From contig NC_089762.1 of NCBI RefSeq assembly GCF_040412425.1, forward strand, positions 24,488,391 to 24,552,390: DNA of 64,000 bases, given 5' to 3'. Under the pieces are notes generated by a model, which saw nothing but the letters and a program-made list of their open reading frames with translations, made no database searches and had not been told where the DNA came from. Within the stretch, counting starts at the first letter, position 1, and every line of letters starts with the position of its first letter. Below, piece by piece: positions 47,599-59,192 of the stretch. This stretch comes from Macrobrachium rosenbergii (taxonomy: Eukaryota > Arthropoda > Malacostraca > Decapoda > Palaemonidae). Position numbers and translations under genes: made by a program.

Positions 47599-48509
47599 AT
47601 ACCAATTTACCAGAGACCAATTTTACCTTAGTTATAGAAGCAGCATTTTAACAACACAGCATTTATCCAAAAATAAATAAATAACCAAAAACTCCAAGTT
47701 ATAAGTGAATAAAATATCGGTAACATAACATGGCAACCAGGATCTTCCCTATTAAATTTTCTCTTTTTCTCGTTATAATTTAATCCTGTGAATAAAATAT
47801 GCTCTACACGACTTTCCAACAGTTTGTTTTTAGATTCGACTGTTTACCAGGACAGGCTTCTAATACTAATAATATTAAATTTTTCTTTTTTGAACCACTG
47901 GCCAATCCGTTAACACCATACATTTAAACTGGTGTTTCACTGACAGCAAGAGGGAGGTTTGCTTTAACTATTTCCGGGCGAGATTGCATGCTTGTAATAA
48001 TAATAATAACAATAATTTTTCCATAAACAACAATTTTACTTTATTAAGCGCTGTACGGGTTAAAGCTATAAAAAAAATGCTAAAAATATCTTATCATCCT
48101 GAAGATTTCCTAACAGCAACGGTGAATTTGATTTTGAAATAAAGAATTGCCTATATATATTTGTAAGGCAACGCTGAGGATAGCTCAATAAATACTTTAC
48201 GGATGGATGAAAACTAACCTAGTCATTTTCTGATGGAAATCAGTCGATAATAAAAAAGTGAAACTTACCTACGGTACTTGATTTTGATAATCGCCTGAGG
48301 CCTCTCTTCAAATGATATGTAGCAAATCGTAGACTGTAAAATCTGACAGGTATCATGCATCTCTTTTGAGTTTATAAAATAAAGAGAAAAACAAAATACG
48401 AAATAACAAAAAAGGTTGGTTTTCTTTAAATCTTTATAGTCATTTCCTAATTTTACAGGGAAATCTTTCTAAAATTCTAAAATTCTTAACTCAGCCTTTC
48501 TTTTCCGGA

Positions 48510-48516
<7 letters not shown>
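47599..48516. other. unassigned sequence
   Basis: AT-rich. A CGTAG/GTAAGTTT donor-like site occurs on the minus strand near 48268, but the segment back to the nearest acceptor is only about 37 bases. Confidence 0.5.

Positions 48517-48583
<67 letters not shown>
48517..48583. repeat. (CT)33 microsatellite
   Basis: An uninterrupted CT run. Confidence 0.95.
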
Positions 48584-48585
<2 letters not shown>

Positions 48586-49939
48586 AGTGAATCCCAGCAG
48601 CTACTCAACTTCAAAAGCAGCTTTTACCCATCCTTCAATTTGCATCCAGGAGCGAGTATTTCCTGGGGGCATTCCAGAGAATATACTACTTCCGACTACG
48701 TAAGAGCTCTTTCACCGATTGCAGCGGCGAGCGCAAACTGGAAACCCGACTTCTGAACAGCAGCTTCTAAATCAGTTCGGCGGGGGAATAGGACATCCCA
48801 GATTTTTTCGCTACTTTCCAGTTACCCTTCACTTGAAATTTGTTCACTTCATTCATTTATTTAGTTATTTATATTTTGCATAAACACAGCTCAGTAACTA
48901 GGCAAAAGTTCGTTCACTCTATTTCCTCATAAAAACATTTTTAAATTTGATGTCTGAGCTGAGGCCGAGAGAACGGATTCAGGAAAACCGAAACATCAGA
49001 TTTAAATGGAAGCTCATTGAATTCGAGTCTGTGGGGCTTTTAATCTTGGATTCCATTAAAGCATACAAAATGGATGCTCTCGATGTGACGCTGTGATAAG
49101 TATTTATATGTAAGATAGGTAGGGCTGTCATTTAATTTATTTTGGTCAAATGGAAAATACGCGGCAGCATGAATGAAATAAAATTAGTATTTTGTAAGAA
49201 ACCTGACATACATCTAATATCTATATCTATATCAAATATTTTGGGCAAGGTCATTCTTCGCATGCAAGGGCAATAAATTCCACGGAAGGAATGTTACTGA
49301 CATGGCTTAGGACGACTCAATATGGACTGATAATTTGGTCTGTTTAAGAGCGATCTTACGGATACCATAAAGTCGATAGATTTTAAAGCTGCCTTGTTAT
49401 TTATACTCCTTGCATCTTCCCGTCGAGTGCAAAAATAAAGCCTTGAAAACGTGGAATAATAAGTTTCCGTATTCAGTGTCTTTTCAAAGATGAAATACAG
49501 TATAGTAAGTCTTGGAGCTTCTATTCGCCTTCCTTTGTGGCTCATGGATAATTACTTTATCATAACTTTAGATACACAAACACTATCATGTGACTCCAAA
49601 ACTGAATAAAATCTTTCAGATTATATAGTATAATGAAAATATTGCTTCGTGTTAAATAAAATAAAAATCCTTATGGCCTTGAAGAACAAAAGCCACATGA
49701 GATCACAGTTAACAGGCAGGTTTGTCCTAATCCTTCACTTTACTGTGCTTCAACCGAGACTGAAACTGAAATGAAAATAATTTTTTTAAAGGATTTCTCG
49801 CTGAACGCTGACGACAACGTTTCGTTTCACAGGAACAAAACCCAGATCGCTTGCTTATAAATAATTCACTTCATCCCTATCCGGATGTGAAATGTCAATC
49901 AATACAATTTATAGCAGATCAGAAATTTAAACTGAGGTA
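48584..49939. other. unassigned sequence with a GC-richer 200-bp block
   Basis: 48590-48790 is less AT-rich (GCAGCGGCGAGCGCAAACTG, GTTCGGCGGGGGAATAGG) and could be a repeat or a conserved non-coding block. The rest is ordinary. Confidence 0.45.
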
Positions 49940-50211
49940 ATTAGTTTGGAGAAGAGGAAAAAAGAAAATAAGAAGATATTGCGCGTAGCTACTAGAAGAG
50001 ATACAGAGGAGTTGAACAGACAGGTAGAACAGAGAAAGGTGGAAAGGATATTTACAGACTATCACACTCAAGACAAAAGCAAAGACAAGATCTGAGTCAG
50101 TAAGGTGTCATAAAAGATGGACAGAGAAATATCTCGCTTAAGGACGATGACATAAAAGGAGCTGGTCAGATGATTATTAGCACAGACAATGAAAAGGGGG
50201 ATTCTGTCGGT

Positions 50212-50228
50212 GGAGGGCCAGTGATGGA
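50212..50228. repeat. left target-site duplication of the nested SINE
   Basis: GGAGGGCCAGTGATGGA, identical to 50518-50534 on the other side of the SINE. Confidence 0.85.
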
Positions 50229-50517
50229 TTGATTGAATTGATTGAAAATAGAATTTAGGACAAAGGCCAAGCACTGGGACCTATGAGGTCAATCAGCGCT
50301 GAAAAAAGGTTTGAAAGATGTAACAGGAGGAAAACCTCGCAGTTGCACTATGAACCAATTGCTAGGAGAGGGTGGAAAGTAAGATGGAAGAAAGAGAATA
50401 AGAAAGGAGGTACAGTAAAAGGAACGCAAGAGGTTGCAGCTAGGGGCCGAAGGCACGCTGCAAAGAACCTTAAGTAATGCCTACAATGCACCGCATGAGG
50501 GCATTACCCTCCTATGG
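50229..50517 (-). mobile_element. full-length SINE (about 289 bp) nested in a LINE
   Basis: The left end has a TTGATTGAATTGATTG simple-repeat tail. This is followed by AGAATTTAGGACAAAGGCCA, CACTGGGACCTATGAGGTCA, GTAACAGGAGGAAAACCTCG, GGTTGCAGCTAGGGGCCGAA and finally a CATTACCCTCCTATGGGG end. It is bounded by a perfect 17-bp target-site duplication, so both ends of the element are defined by the sequence itself. The tail position implies the element lies on the minus strand. Confidence 0.85.
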
Positions 50518-50534
50518 GGAGGGCCAGTGATGGA
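50518..50534. repeat. right target-site duplication of the nested SINE
   Basis: Same 17 bases as 50212-50228. The LINE reading resumes directly after it. Confidence 0.85.
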
Positions 50535-51640
50535 GATACACTCTATAGAAGTCAAGAAGGCCACAGGTAAAATGAAGACTGGCAAAGCACCAGGCACAGC
50601 AGAGGTACTTCATATACAGGGGAGAAGAATGGATACTAAGATTACCAAGGGAAGTGTTTTTTAACAAAGTGCCAGAAAAGTTGGTTAGGTTGGTTGAAAT
50701 CTTGTATAAGAAAACAACGACAGTAATAATAAAACCTTTTGGCAAAACACATGTAACTGAAGTTAGAAATGTTTACAACAAGGATCGGCACTTAGCTAAT
50801 GTCTATTTGTATTGTTTATGGATCTGAATGAATGGATTACGAATGAAAATCAATGGGAATTCTCCTATGCATATGATCTGGTGATTACAGCAGAGACTGA
50901 AGAATTGCAAAGAAGAGTAAAAGAGTGGCACTAATCTCTTGAATTGAGTGGTAATAAAGTAAATTCTGGTAAAACTGATTTTATGATAGCCTGCTAGCAT
51001 GAATGCATTAGGTTATTTATACAAAATAGAGGAGGCCTAAATTTAAAAAAGGTAGAGAATTTCAAATACTTAAGATCTACTTGAAGTCAAGGGGGAAGGT
51101 GTGAAGATGAAATTGACAGTAGATAAAAACAGCTTGGGGGTATATACAGTAGAAGGAGGTGACAGGGATGGTGTTTGACAAAGAACTCCAGCCAAACTGA
51201 TAAATAAATACATACCGTATCGTAATCAGACCAGTGATGATGTATGGTTCAGAAACAAGGGCATTATGAAGGAAGGAGGAACAGAAGCTGGAGCTACAAG
51301 AAACAAAGATGCTGGGGTGGTTTTGGGGATCTCTGAGTGGCAGGCTGGAAAATGGAGAAATCTGGAGAATTTCCAGACTCTTAAATACTACCAATATAAT
51401 AAGAGTAGAGCTTGACAAGGTATGGGCTGTGGTAAGAATGAGTGAGGGGAAAAGTGTGAAGAGGGCTTGGTTGGGACCTGTTGGGGTATAAGATCATGAG
51501 GGAAGGCAGAGGATTAGATGGCGTGAAAAAATAAAGGAGGGTTTGGAGAAAGGTTTATTGGAAGAAGATGCTTTCGACAAAAATGGTTGGAGAAGATGCA
51601 TCAAAGCAACAGACCTTTTAGCTCAGGGATAGCAGTGGGG

Positions 51641-52877
51641 ATGAAGAACAGTTAACTTCCATTCTTTCAATGAATTTAATGTACGACAAAACTTCCACTA
51701 TCCCACATCCCTACGTTTTTCTAAACGTATCATAAAACAACAAAACCACGAGAAAAAAATAAACTTCTTAAAACGTCTTTCAACTGCCAAGAACAAAATA
51801 TCTGTAACGTATTCAAGATGTGCTGAAAGTTCAATTCCCACTCTTGCTCGGTAGTAGGTCAGGCGTGTATTGACTGGGGACCTAAATCCAACATCCAAAG
51901 GAGGATGAATGGTCTGAGATATTTTTCTCACGCCGGTAAGCATCCCTCGCGTAACCTTCCAACTCCATAGTATCCAGGAAGTCGGGAATTGAGAAAGGTC
52001 ACCCTACCGTTACTGGAAAGATTTATTTATTTGCAGGGGCAAAAACAGCCCATTTATTTATGCCACTGCCACCGCAAATGCGCGCCCTTTTCCCCGAGTG
52101 CCGTTTTAAAATGGTGACCTCTTGGCCCAACTTCGGATACATCTTCTGCTCCCATCCCACCAAACATATCATCGCAAGAAAGACACTTTAAATCGAGGCC
52201 TGACTGAAATGATCGTGGCTTTGAATTCGTTTTGGTTATGCCATGCTGAATTTCCTAGATCAGTCATTTCTTGCAATGTCACGTAATCTTTTTCTCAAAA
52301 TGCAGTTTGAAATAAAAAATTAAAATGTATAACAACGTCGAACGAATGACATACAATATTAGTATTTGGAATGAGTAAATAATATAGATTTCCATTTCTC
52401 ACTTACCAATGAAAAACAGCATTTTATTAATTATTTTAACAAGCGTTTAAGAACTTAAGTATTTTTAATACTACATTTAAGTCAACTTCAAACTCAGGGG
52501 TAAGTTTACACATATGACGAACATTAGAAACACGACATATAACTCTTTCCAACCTATTCACAAACCCCGACCCTAATACTAGCACCTGCTTATGACACTT
52601 ACTCATTACTGGTTCTAATGTTTCATCTTATCAAACCAGTTTCTTTTCCTCCTCAGACCTCAGAGAATGCGTTCTTCACTTAATTCATCTTCTACTGGTC
52701 TTCTAATACACAGCAGGAAGGTATTTTGAAATCGCGCAGAATAACTTCAGCACTATACTGTCAAATTTTCCATCCATCTGTACAATATGACTTTAGCATT
52801 TTTTTATATCGTTCGAGATTCTGTTTAAACAGCACCTAACATGAATATGAACACACAAACAAACAAACACACACACA
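51641..52877. other. unassigned sequence
   Basis: 52025-52180 is less AT-rich (GCCACTGCCACCGCAAATGC) and follows a TTATTTGCAG acceptor-like site, but no supported frame or donor was found. (AC)n lies at 52860-52877. Confidence 0.5.
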
Positions 52878-53020
52878 TGGCAGTATTCATTATATCCCTA
52901 TATATATATATATAACCACCCTTTGTGTGTGTGAAACGGCTTGATGTTTATACATCACACCTACAAAGGGTGGTTCCAAGGAAAGTAGGGACAATGAATA
53001 CTGCCACATTCACACTTAAA
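52878..53020. repeat. inverted repeat at the 3' end of a LINE relic
   Basis: TGGCAGTATTCAT then AACCACCCTTTG (52878-52927) pairs with CAAAGGGTGGTT then ATGAATACTGCCA (52966-53013). The loop is about 38 bp around GGCTTGATGTTTATACATCA. The left arm also contains an (AT)n insertion. Confidence 0.75.
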
Positions 53021-54178
53021 TTGATGAATCATGAATGAATATCCAATGCAGAAAACTTCCACGCCACTAGCCATGTTGAGGGCCCTCCCTTCAAATGCCT
53101 CATTCACACCTGCTATCTGTTCCTTTCTAGGTGTCCCTCTTCTCATTCCCCAAAACACTTTAGAACTGTATACTTTTTTCACCAATCCTTCATTATTCAT
53201 TCTTTCCACATGACCAAAATACATAAAAACACTGATCGATCCTTTCACCTATGCTAACCCGTTACCATTCCACATTTCTCGTTTTGCATTCTTCTCATAA
53301 CGGAAACCATACACCTCTATACTTTCCACCTCCACTCTTCCATTCACATTCACAGTCCACACTTACTTTCTATACAAGAGATTGGATTCAATAGTCCCGT
53401 CATATACTGGGATCTATAGAAACCCCATATTTCCTCCAATTTATGCACACATTTCACTACCTTTCTTGCTTCATCAACTCAGTGATTCATGCCTTCTTTC
53501 ATCTTACCATCATTTAAAATAAACCCCCAAAAACTTATAAGAACCTATTACTTCCATTCTAACACTGTTCATTAACTTGTGTTCAAGTTTACTCTCAATC
53601 TTCTCCTTTTGCAAATAATTTCAAACTCTTCCACTAATCTCCGTAGTTTTCACTATTTACTATGAATATGGAATCACCTGCAAATATCAAACATTCCATA
53701 CTCCACTCAAAATCCATCTTCTTATCCCACAACTTATCACCTATACCTACTGACCTTCCTCAATTCATAAAAATATTAAACAACCATGGCGGTAATACAC
53801 CTTTGTTTCAGACCCATTTTTACACCAAACCAGTCACTCTCCCACCAACAATCTCTACCACATGCTTCACATCATCATAAAACTCTGTGTCGCTCTCAGT
53901 AATTTACCTACTATACCATAAACTGTCAACTCCCTCTAAAGTAAATTTCTATCAATTCTGTCATATGCTTTCTCTAGGTACACGTACGCAACATACAACA
54001 TTTTCCTTTACATTTAAGCTTCTTACGTAATTATTCCACAGCAAACACTCGATCTACGCACCTCTTCCTTGTCTAAACCCCAACAATTATTCTTCCCTTA
54101 TCAACTGCCTAATCTTCTCAACCAAAGTCCTACCATACCTCTTGCCTGGTATTTCTCAGCAAAGTTATTCCCCAATAA

Positions 54179-54180
<2 letters not shown>
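52960..54180 (-). pseudogene. LINE reverse-transcriptase relic, minus strand
   Basis: Read from 54180 downward, decayed frames give KAYDRIDRN (RT palm, near 53970). GRVTGLV and a CVLPPWLFNIFM-like form of GCVMSPWLF lie near 53820-53790. LIFAGDSIF is the catalytic F-A-D-D with the first Asp lost (near 53690). FGHVERMNNEGLVKKVYSSK and RRGTPRKEQIAGVNEAFEG lie at 53222-53090, from the C-terminal region. The wording of the C-terminal motif is shared with the relic at 745-1960, so the two are the same family. It ends near 52960 at a hairpin. Confidence 0.85.
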
Positions 54181-54182
<2 letters not shown>

Positions 54183-54271
<89 letters not shown>

Positions 54272-54299
54272 TATATAGTTATATATATGTAGTATATAA

Positions 54300-54379
<80 letters not shown>
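54183..54379. repeat. two (AT)n blocks with an AGTATATAGTTATA spacer
   Basis: 54183-54268 and 54309-54379. They abut the 5' side of the minus-strand LINE relic. Confidence 0.95.
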
Positions 54380-54382
<3 letters not shown>

Positions 54383-55055
54383 AAATTATGTAAAATTCAA
54401 TTACTGAGCCACAAATAACCCATCACTTTACACTGGGTGTAACTTGCACAACAGCTAGGTCCCCTTAAAAAATTCTTAGGTGGAGAAAGCTCTAACATCA
54501 TCAACCAAGCACTTGAAATCAAAGGCTGGGATGATTTTCTTAAACATTAAAACAGAGTGCACTAAAAGAAACAAAATAAATAGATGGATAACATAACCGG
54601 CTGTAGCTGTTCCCATAGCTGGGTGATACGTAGCCTTTTGTTTGTGCTGACGAACAATAGCTTTGCATGACTAAGGAATGAAGATCGTGATAAAAGACTT
54701 CTCATCAGTAATCGAGGAAAACGTTGATTAGAAATTCACAGACAGATACTTGTTCAATTGTTCTATCTCTGTTAGTTCTAGCAATTATATTCTGTTATTT
54801 TTTTCACACATCAGCTGAGTTATGTCAGCGAACTGCATAACTTGTCCTAAGTACAGTAAATGAAATATTTATGAATTTCCTAGGGCACTCCTTTCTTTTA
54901 CGTATGCATCATTCATTTAGTAACTTTGAGATATGCAGTGCAACCTTAAGGATTTTTGAACAGGGAGAGAGAAAATATATTTATTCAGTATGATAACAAA
55001 ATGGAGGATGTTGCTTTAGACATTTCTACTTTCATTTCATCACACTGATAAATCT
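54380..55055. other. unassigned sequence
   Basis: AT-rich. Nothing recognised. Confidence 0.5.
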
Positions 55056-55149
<94 letters not shown>

Positions 55150-55166
55150 ATATATATAAATACATA

Positions 55167-55257
<91 letters not shown>

Positions 55258-55335
55258 ATATACATGTTTACATATATATCTATAATATAATATGTATGTG
55301 TGTATATATATGTATATATATATATATAGTATATA
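55056..55335. repeat. (AC)n-(AT)n complex low-complexity tract
   Basis: AC at 55056-55070, AT to 55145, AT again at 55166-55252, then scrambled AT/GT/AC to 55335. Confidence 0.9.
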
Positions 55336-56945
55336 TAATACAAACTGTCTTTTAGATTTATTTTACCAATAAGGAAGACCAAAATTATCAAAGCCATTCA
55401 AGATAGGGTTGCCAATGCTCCGAGCCCCTTTCCTCGAACTTTATTTTTTTTTTTCAAAGCATTTCATCCCTGAATTCGTATAAAGATCCCACAGGATTTA
55501 GGTTTTATTACCAAATACTATGAAGTTATGGCTAATTTGGTGTAGGATACAGTAAACTGTAAGACAAAATAGAAAATGGAAACAACAGTTAGATTGTTAA
55601 AATAATAAAATGTTACTAAAACTTTCTTTATTCATGAAAACAGTGACAGTCCAGATAATTTCATGTCTGCTACATATACAGTATACATATACAGTATACG
55701 ACATTGCCACTTGTCCTATATGCTGTGGCATTATATAATCAGTGCTTCAAATCTGATGTAGAAATTAATTTGGTCCATAAGAAAACTAATATCAATTAAG
55801 ATTGCGGAGATATTAATCTGAATTGGAAGTAATTTTGTTAAATTCTTTTAATAAAATATACAAACAAACGAAAAAAAAAAGCCCCATAGATTTTAATTGT
55901 AGACCTAATTTTGCCAATCTGTATTTTGAACAATAACCATATGAATGGAATATTAAGATCTGGTCTCATCTTCAGAATTTATTTATGAACTGTTATCACA
56001 AAATAACAGGGATTCCCTATTTACTTTCAATACATCCTAGAGATCTTAAGGTTTCTACCAATGAGTTTCTCCGGAAGAAGGTTCATTCTTAATAATAATT
56101 TTAAAATTAACACACGATAAAATGGATTTTATCCATTTTATCATTTTATCCTCCGGCTTTTTCTTGCCAAATATAACCTTCATGGGCATCTGTTCAAAAT
56201 TTTGTAGATTTGCCAACGTGCGTTTGGAAAGATGAGTTTGGTCACTGAACTGGCCCTTATTTGTTTTCCCACCTTGTAGAATTATCAAATTCATTATTAA
56301 ATTCTGTCACAGGAAGCACTTACAACGAACAAATTAGTTTTGAACAGGAACTGTTATTTCTCATTAATTATAGGCAAGGGGTGTACAACCTAGAAGCTTT
56401 AGCACAGTAGTGTACCCACAGCAAATAAGGTTGAAAATAATGAACAGTTACTATGTAACAAATTGTTGTTTTTCCATTAATCATTATAGTAATGTACTTA
56501 GAATATATAACAATTACATTTTCTTTTTCAGATGATTAATGTATGTTATCGTCTCTTTGGTCCATGACCATAATATAAGCAATACCTTGATGGGAAAGCA
56601 CACGAATTATTGCAATTAATGCAAACTTTTTTCAGTTTTTTGGATCCATCACCGTTCTTGCTATTACGAAGAGGTGGCGAAGGTGAGCTAAACAAAGGCA
56701 TTAAGCGCTAACCCTTGTATTTTCATAACAGTGTCTACTTCGCCCATTCTTCTGTATCCCTAATCTTGATGTTTTTAAATTACACTGATATTGTTGTGGG
56801 TCCCTGTTCTTCCCGTATTTAGCTTTACGAAGTCTTGTATTATTTAATAATAGGGAACCATCATATTAGCTTTATATATACATATATATATATATGTGTG
56901 TGTGTGTTTATACATACATGCATACATACATACATGCATATATAT
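55336..56945. other. unassigned sequence
   Basis: GATAAAATGGAT/TTTATCCATTTTATC near 56116-56146 is a short hairpin. The 79-codon minus frame at 56294-56055 has no recognised domain. ACATACAGTATACATATACAGTATAC lies near 55673, low complexity. Confidence 0.45.
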
Positions 56946-56976
56946 GTGTAACTGAATCACCAAAATATGGAACGTG

Positions 56977-56985
<9 letters not shown>
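56946..56985 (+). mobile_element. partial copy of the palindrome outer arm
   Basis: TGTAACTGAATCACCAAAAT followed by ATGGAACGTGAATATAT resembles AGCTGATTCACGGAAATATG then GAACGTGATGAATATAT at 2725-2761. As there, it is preceded by (ATAC)/(GTAT)-type simple repeats. Only the outermost 35-40 bases are shared. Confidence 0.5.
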
Positions 56986-57045
<60 letters not shown>

Positions 57046-57058
57046 GTATGTATGTATG

Positions 57059-57122
<64 letters not shown>
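56979..57122. repeat. (AT)n-(GTAT)n-(AT)n compound microsatellite
   Basis: AT to 57044, GTAT units to about 57064, AT to 57122. Confidence 0.95.
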
Positions 57123-57128
<6 letters not shown>

Positions 57129-57654
57129 GATATGGATAGTTACATTGATAGCTATATATATATGTCGTGGCCTAGTTGAGTATTTAAGAAAAGACTGATA
57201 AAACGCACTATGCCTCAAGCTACCCAGAGATTAGTTAAACACTGAGAAATGCATTTTACTGGCCGAAAGTAGTTTAAATTAAGTACAGCATTCATACAGT
57301 AAATAGGTGAGTATAAAATCATGAGGTCTCCTAGAAATTTTTAAACTAAAAATAACAAAGGTTCCAATAAAATATCTTCAAGTTCGTCTGTTACCGCAAT
57401 GATTCGAAATGTAATTATTTCTTAACCAAAGAAAACTCTTTCTATTCTTGAAAAATTTTATATAACTAGCCCTCAATGAAAACATCATAGTATTCCTTTC
57501 GAATGACATTTTCCCTGAGAGTCTCGTTTTCTGTAACTGCAGCTTACGTATATAGGGGTAACTTGGAAATTACCTTGGCTTTCTCTGATAAAAATTAATT
57601 GAATCTATCGTCGTAAAAGTGATAACTTTGAATATTGATATAATGCGATGTTAT
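57123..57654. other. unassigned sequence
   Basis: AT-rich. Nothing recognised. Confidence 0.5.
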
Positions 57655-58150
57655 TCTAAGTACTAGCTCCGCGCCAGTTTTTACCTTGGAAACTGTTTTT
57701 ATACACTTTTATGGCTTCTGATACTGGCGGTGAGTTTGTTTGTTGTCGGCCAACTGTCATTTGCCCCCTAACTCTACTCAACAGTAAGGCGGACTGAGGG
57801 AATTCGGGGTTTTGGGTGGGGGAGAACACAGAAATGGAGCGGACATATTTACGCTGCTGGAGGAAAAACGAGAGGGAGTCATTCGCCAACAGGAGGGAAT
57901 TAAATGCATTTCGCCGTGTTTAGCACTGGCATCGGGGGGATGGAATGTCCCTTTGCCGTGTTTAGTATTGGCCCGGGGGGCTACCCATACGTTAACAAGT
58001 TATTGCACTCGCCGGACGGGATATGAACCGTTCCAAACAGACGTACCCGTGCTCTGTCTTGTGAAGATCGCGTATGGAAACCCCTTGTTGGATGGACTTC
58101 AGAGGTTAATTACATTCGTGCGACAAAAATTGAAGATTAATCCATAATTA
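57655..58150. other. GC-elevated island with a 42-bp tandem duplication
   Basis: The block is GC-richer than its flanks and open for 111 codons on the plus strand (57812-58147). CGCCGTGTTTAGCACTGGC followed by a G run (57912-57938) recurs 42 bases later as TGCCGTGTTTAGTATTGGCC plus a G run (57954-57980). That duplication keeps the frame. The peptide has no recognised domain. An old repeat element is as likely as a gene. Confidence 0.4.
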
Positions 58151-58600
58151 GCAACCAAAAAACTGTAGAAAAAGTCAAGTTAGAAGGAAATCGCCGCGGA
58201 AAATAAACTTTAAATAAGAGATTAAACTGTAAATTTCGTCAATTATATTAAAGCAAATCTTCTACAGACCTGGATGCGTTTTTTTCTGTAAAAAGGCCAG
58301 CAATTAACCTTCGCATGTACAAATACCTGATAGCAGCTAAAACCTCAACATTCAGACTGAACAGTTAGTAAAAAATTATAATCTTTGATCAGAATATAAA
58401 AAGAAATGCAATGTTTAAAATGAACGCATTGATATCTTTCAGGAAATATATAATAACGCTACTGATAATTTCCAGATTTATTACCGCCATTCTACTTTTA
58501 TTAAAATTACCACACTAATAATAACGCTGTTGGCTGTAACTAAACCAACTACAACGAAAATTACAATAACAACAGCAGCAGCAGCAACAACAACAACAAT
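58151..58600. other. unassigned sequence ending in a (CAG/CAA)n
   Basis: Short trinucleotide patch at 58568-58600 (CAGCAGCAGCAACAACAAC). Confidence 0.6.
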
Positions 58601-58891
58601 AATGAAGTTCGGGCTTGGGGCATTTTTCCTCCAAGAGTTCAGGCGAGATTACGAAGACCGTAAACATCCTCACGTGCAGGGTTACCGCAGGTCACCCCTT
58701 CTAATTTGAAAGTGAGGACTAAGCTGATTGCCGATGACCTCGCCTGCCCTTCCTTCATTAGTGCCAGATGTGAATACACGGCGCTGGTATCGACCGGAGA
58801 ATTCCAAGTGTGTCAAAACAATTATGGCGTGACTGTTGGCGAGTGGCCAGCATCTTTGTTTTTGCCAATGGACATATCGGGTGGCATTTAA
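58601..58891. other. GC-richer block with open plus frames
   Basis: Two plus frames follow each other: 58602-58709 (35 codons, MKFGLGAFFLQEFRRDYEDR...) and 58706-58891 (61 codons, containing ARCEYTALVSTGEFQVCQNN). Complexity is unlike the flanks, but there is no domain, no clean splice pair and no homologue in memory. Confidence 0.3.
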
Positions 58892-59095
58892 ACTTTGAAA
58901 AACACGTATGTTATAATTGTGCCGATATGTAACAAAAACCGTAAATAACTAACTTCACTAACTTAAAATTTTATTGCTTAAATTTCAAGAGAAAAACAAT
59001 TCTACCTACAGAGTACAGAAACGGGACTCACGTGAGTAGACCGGGTTAAATTACACAATATTCAATCAACTTTCCAGTTTTACGCGAACGGAAGG
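58892..59095. other. unassigned sequence
   Basis: AT-rich. Nothing recognised. Confidence 0.5.

Positions 59096-59182
<87 letters not shown>
59096..59182. repeat. (AT)43 microsatellite
   Basis: Uninterrupted, then a short AC shoulder to 59191. Confidence 0.95.

Positions 59183-59192
<10 letters not shown>

Larger units (their letters stand above)
49940..51640 (+). pseudogene. LINE reverse-transcriptase relic interrupted by a SINE
   Basis: Before the insertion the plus frames read ARRDTEELNRQVEQRKVERI-like linker sequence. After it come EVKKATGKMKTGKAPG (about 50550-50600), QGSALS (near 50790) and YAYDLVITAETEELQRRV, the catalytic Y/F-A-D-D block with the first Asp changed to Tyr (near 50865-50920). 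Next are ENFKYLRST (about 51056-51082), MMYGSET (near 51240) and a C-terminal segment of the IMREGRGLDGVKK type. The motif order is that of a LINE RT with its C-terminal region. Frameshifts and stops abound. This copy belongs to a different subfamily from 745-1960 and 52960-54180. Confidence 0.8.
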
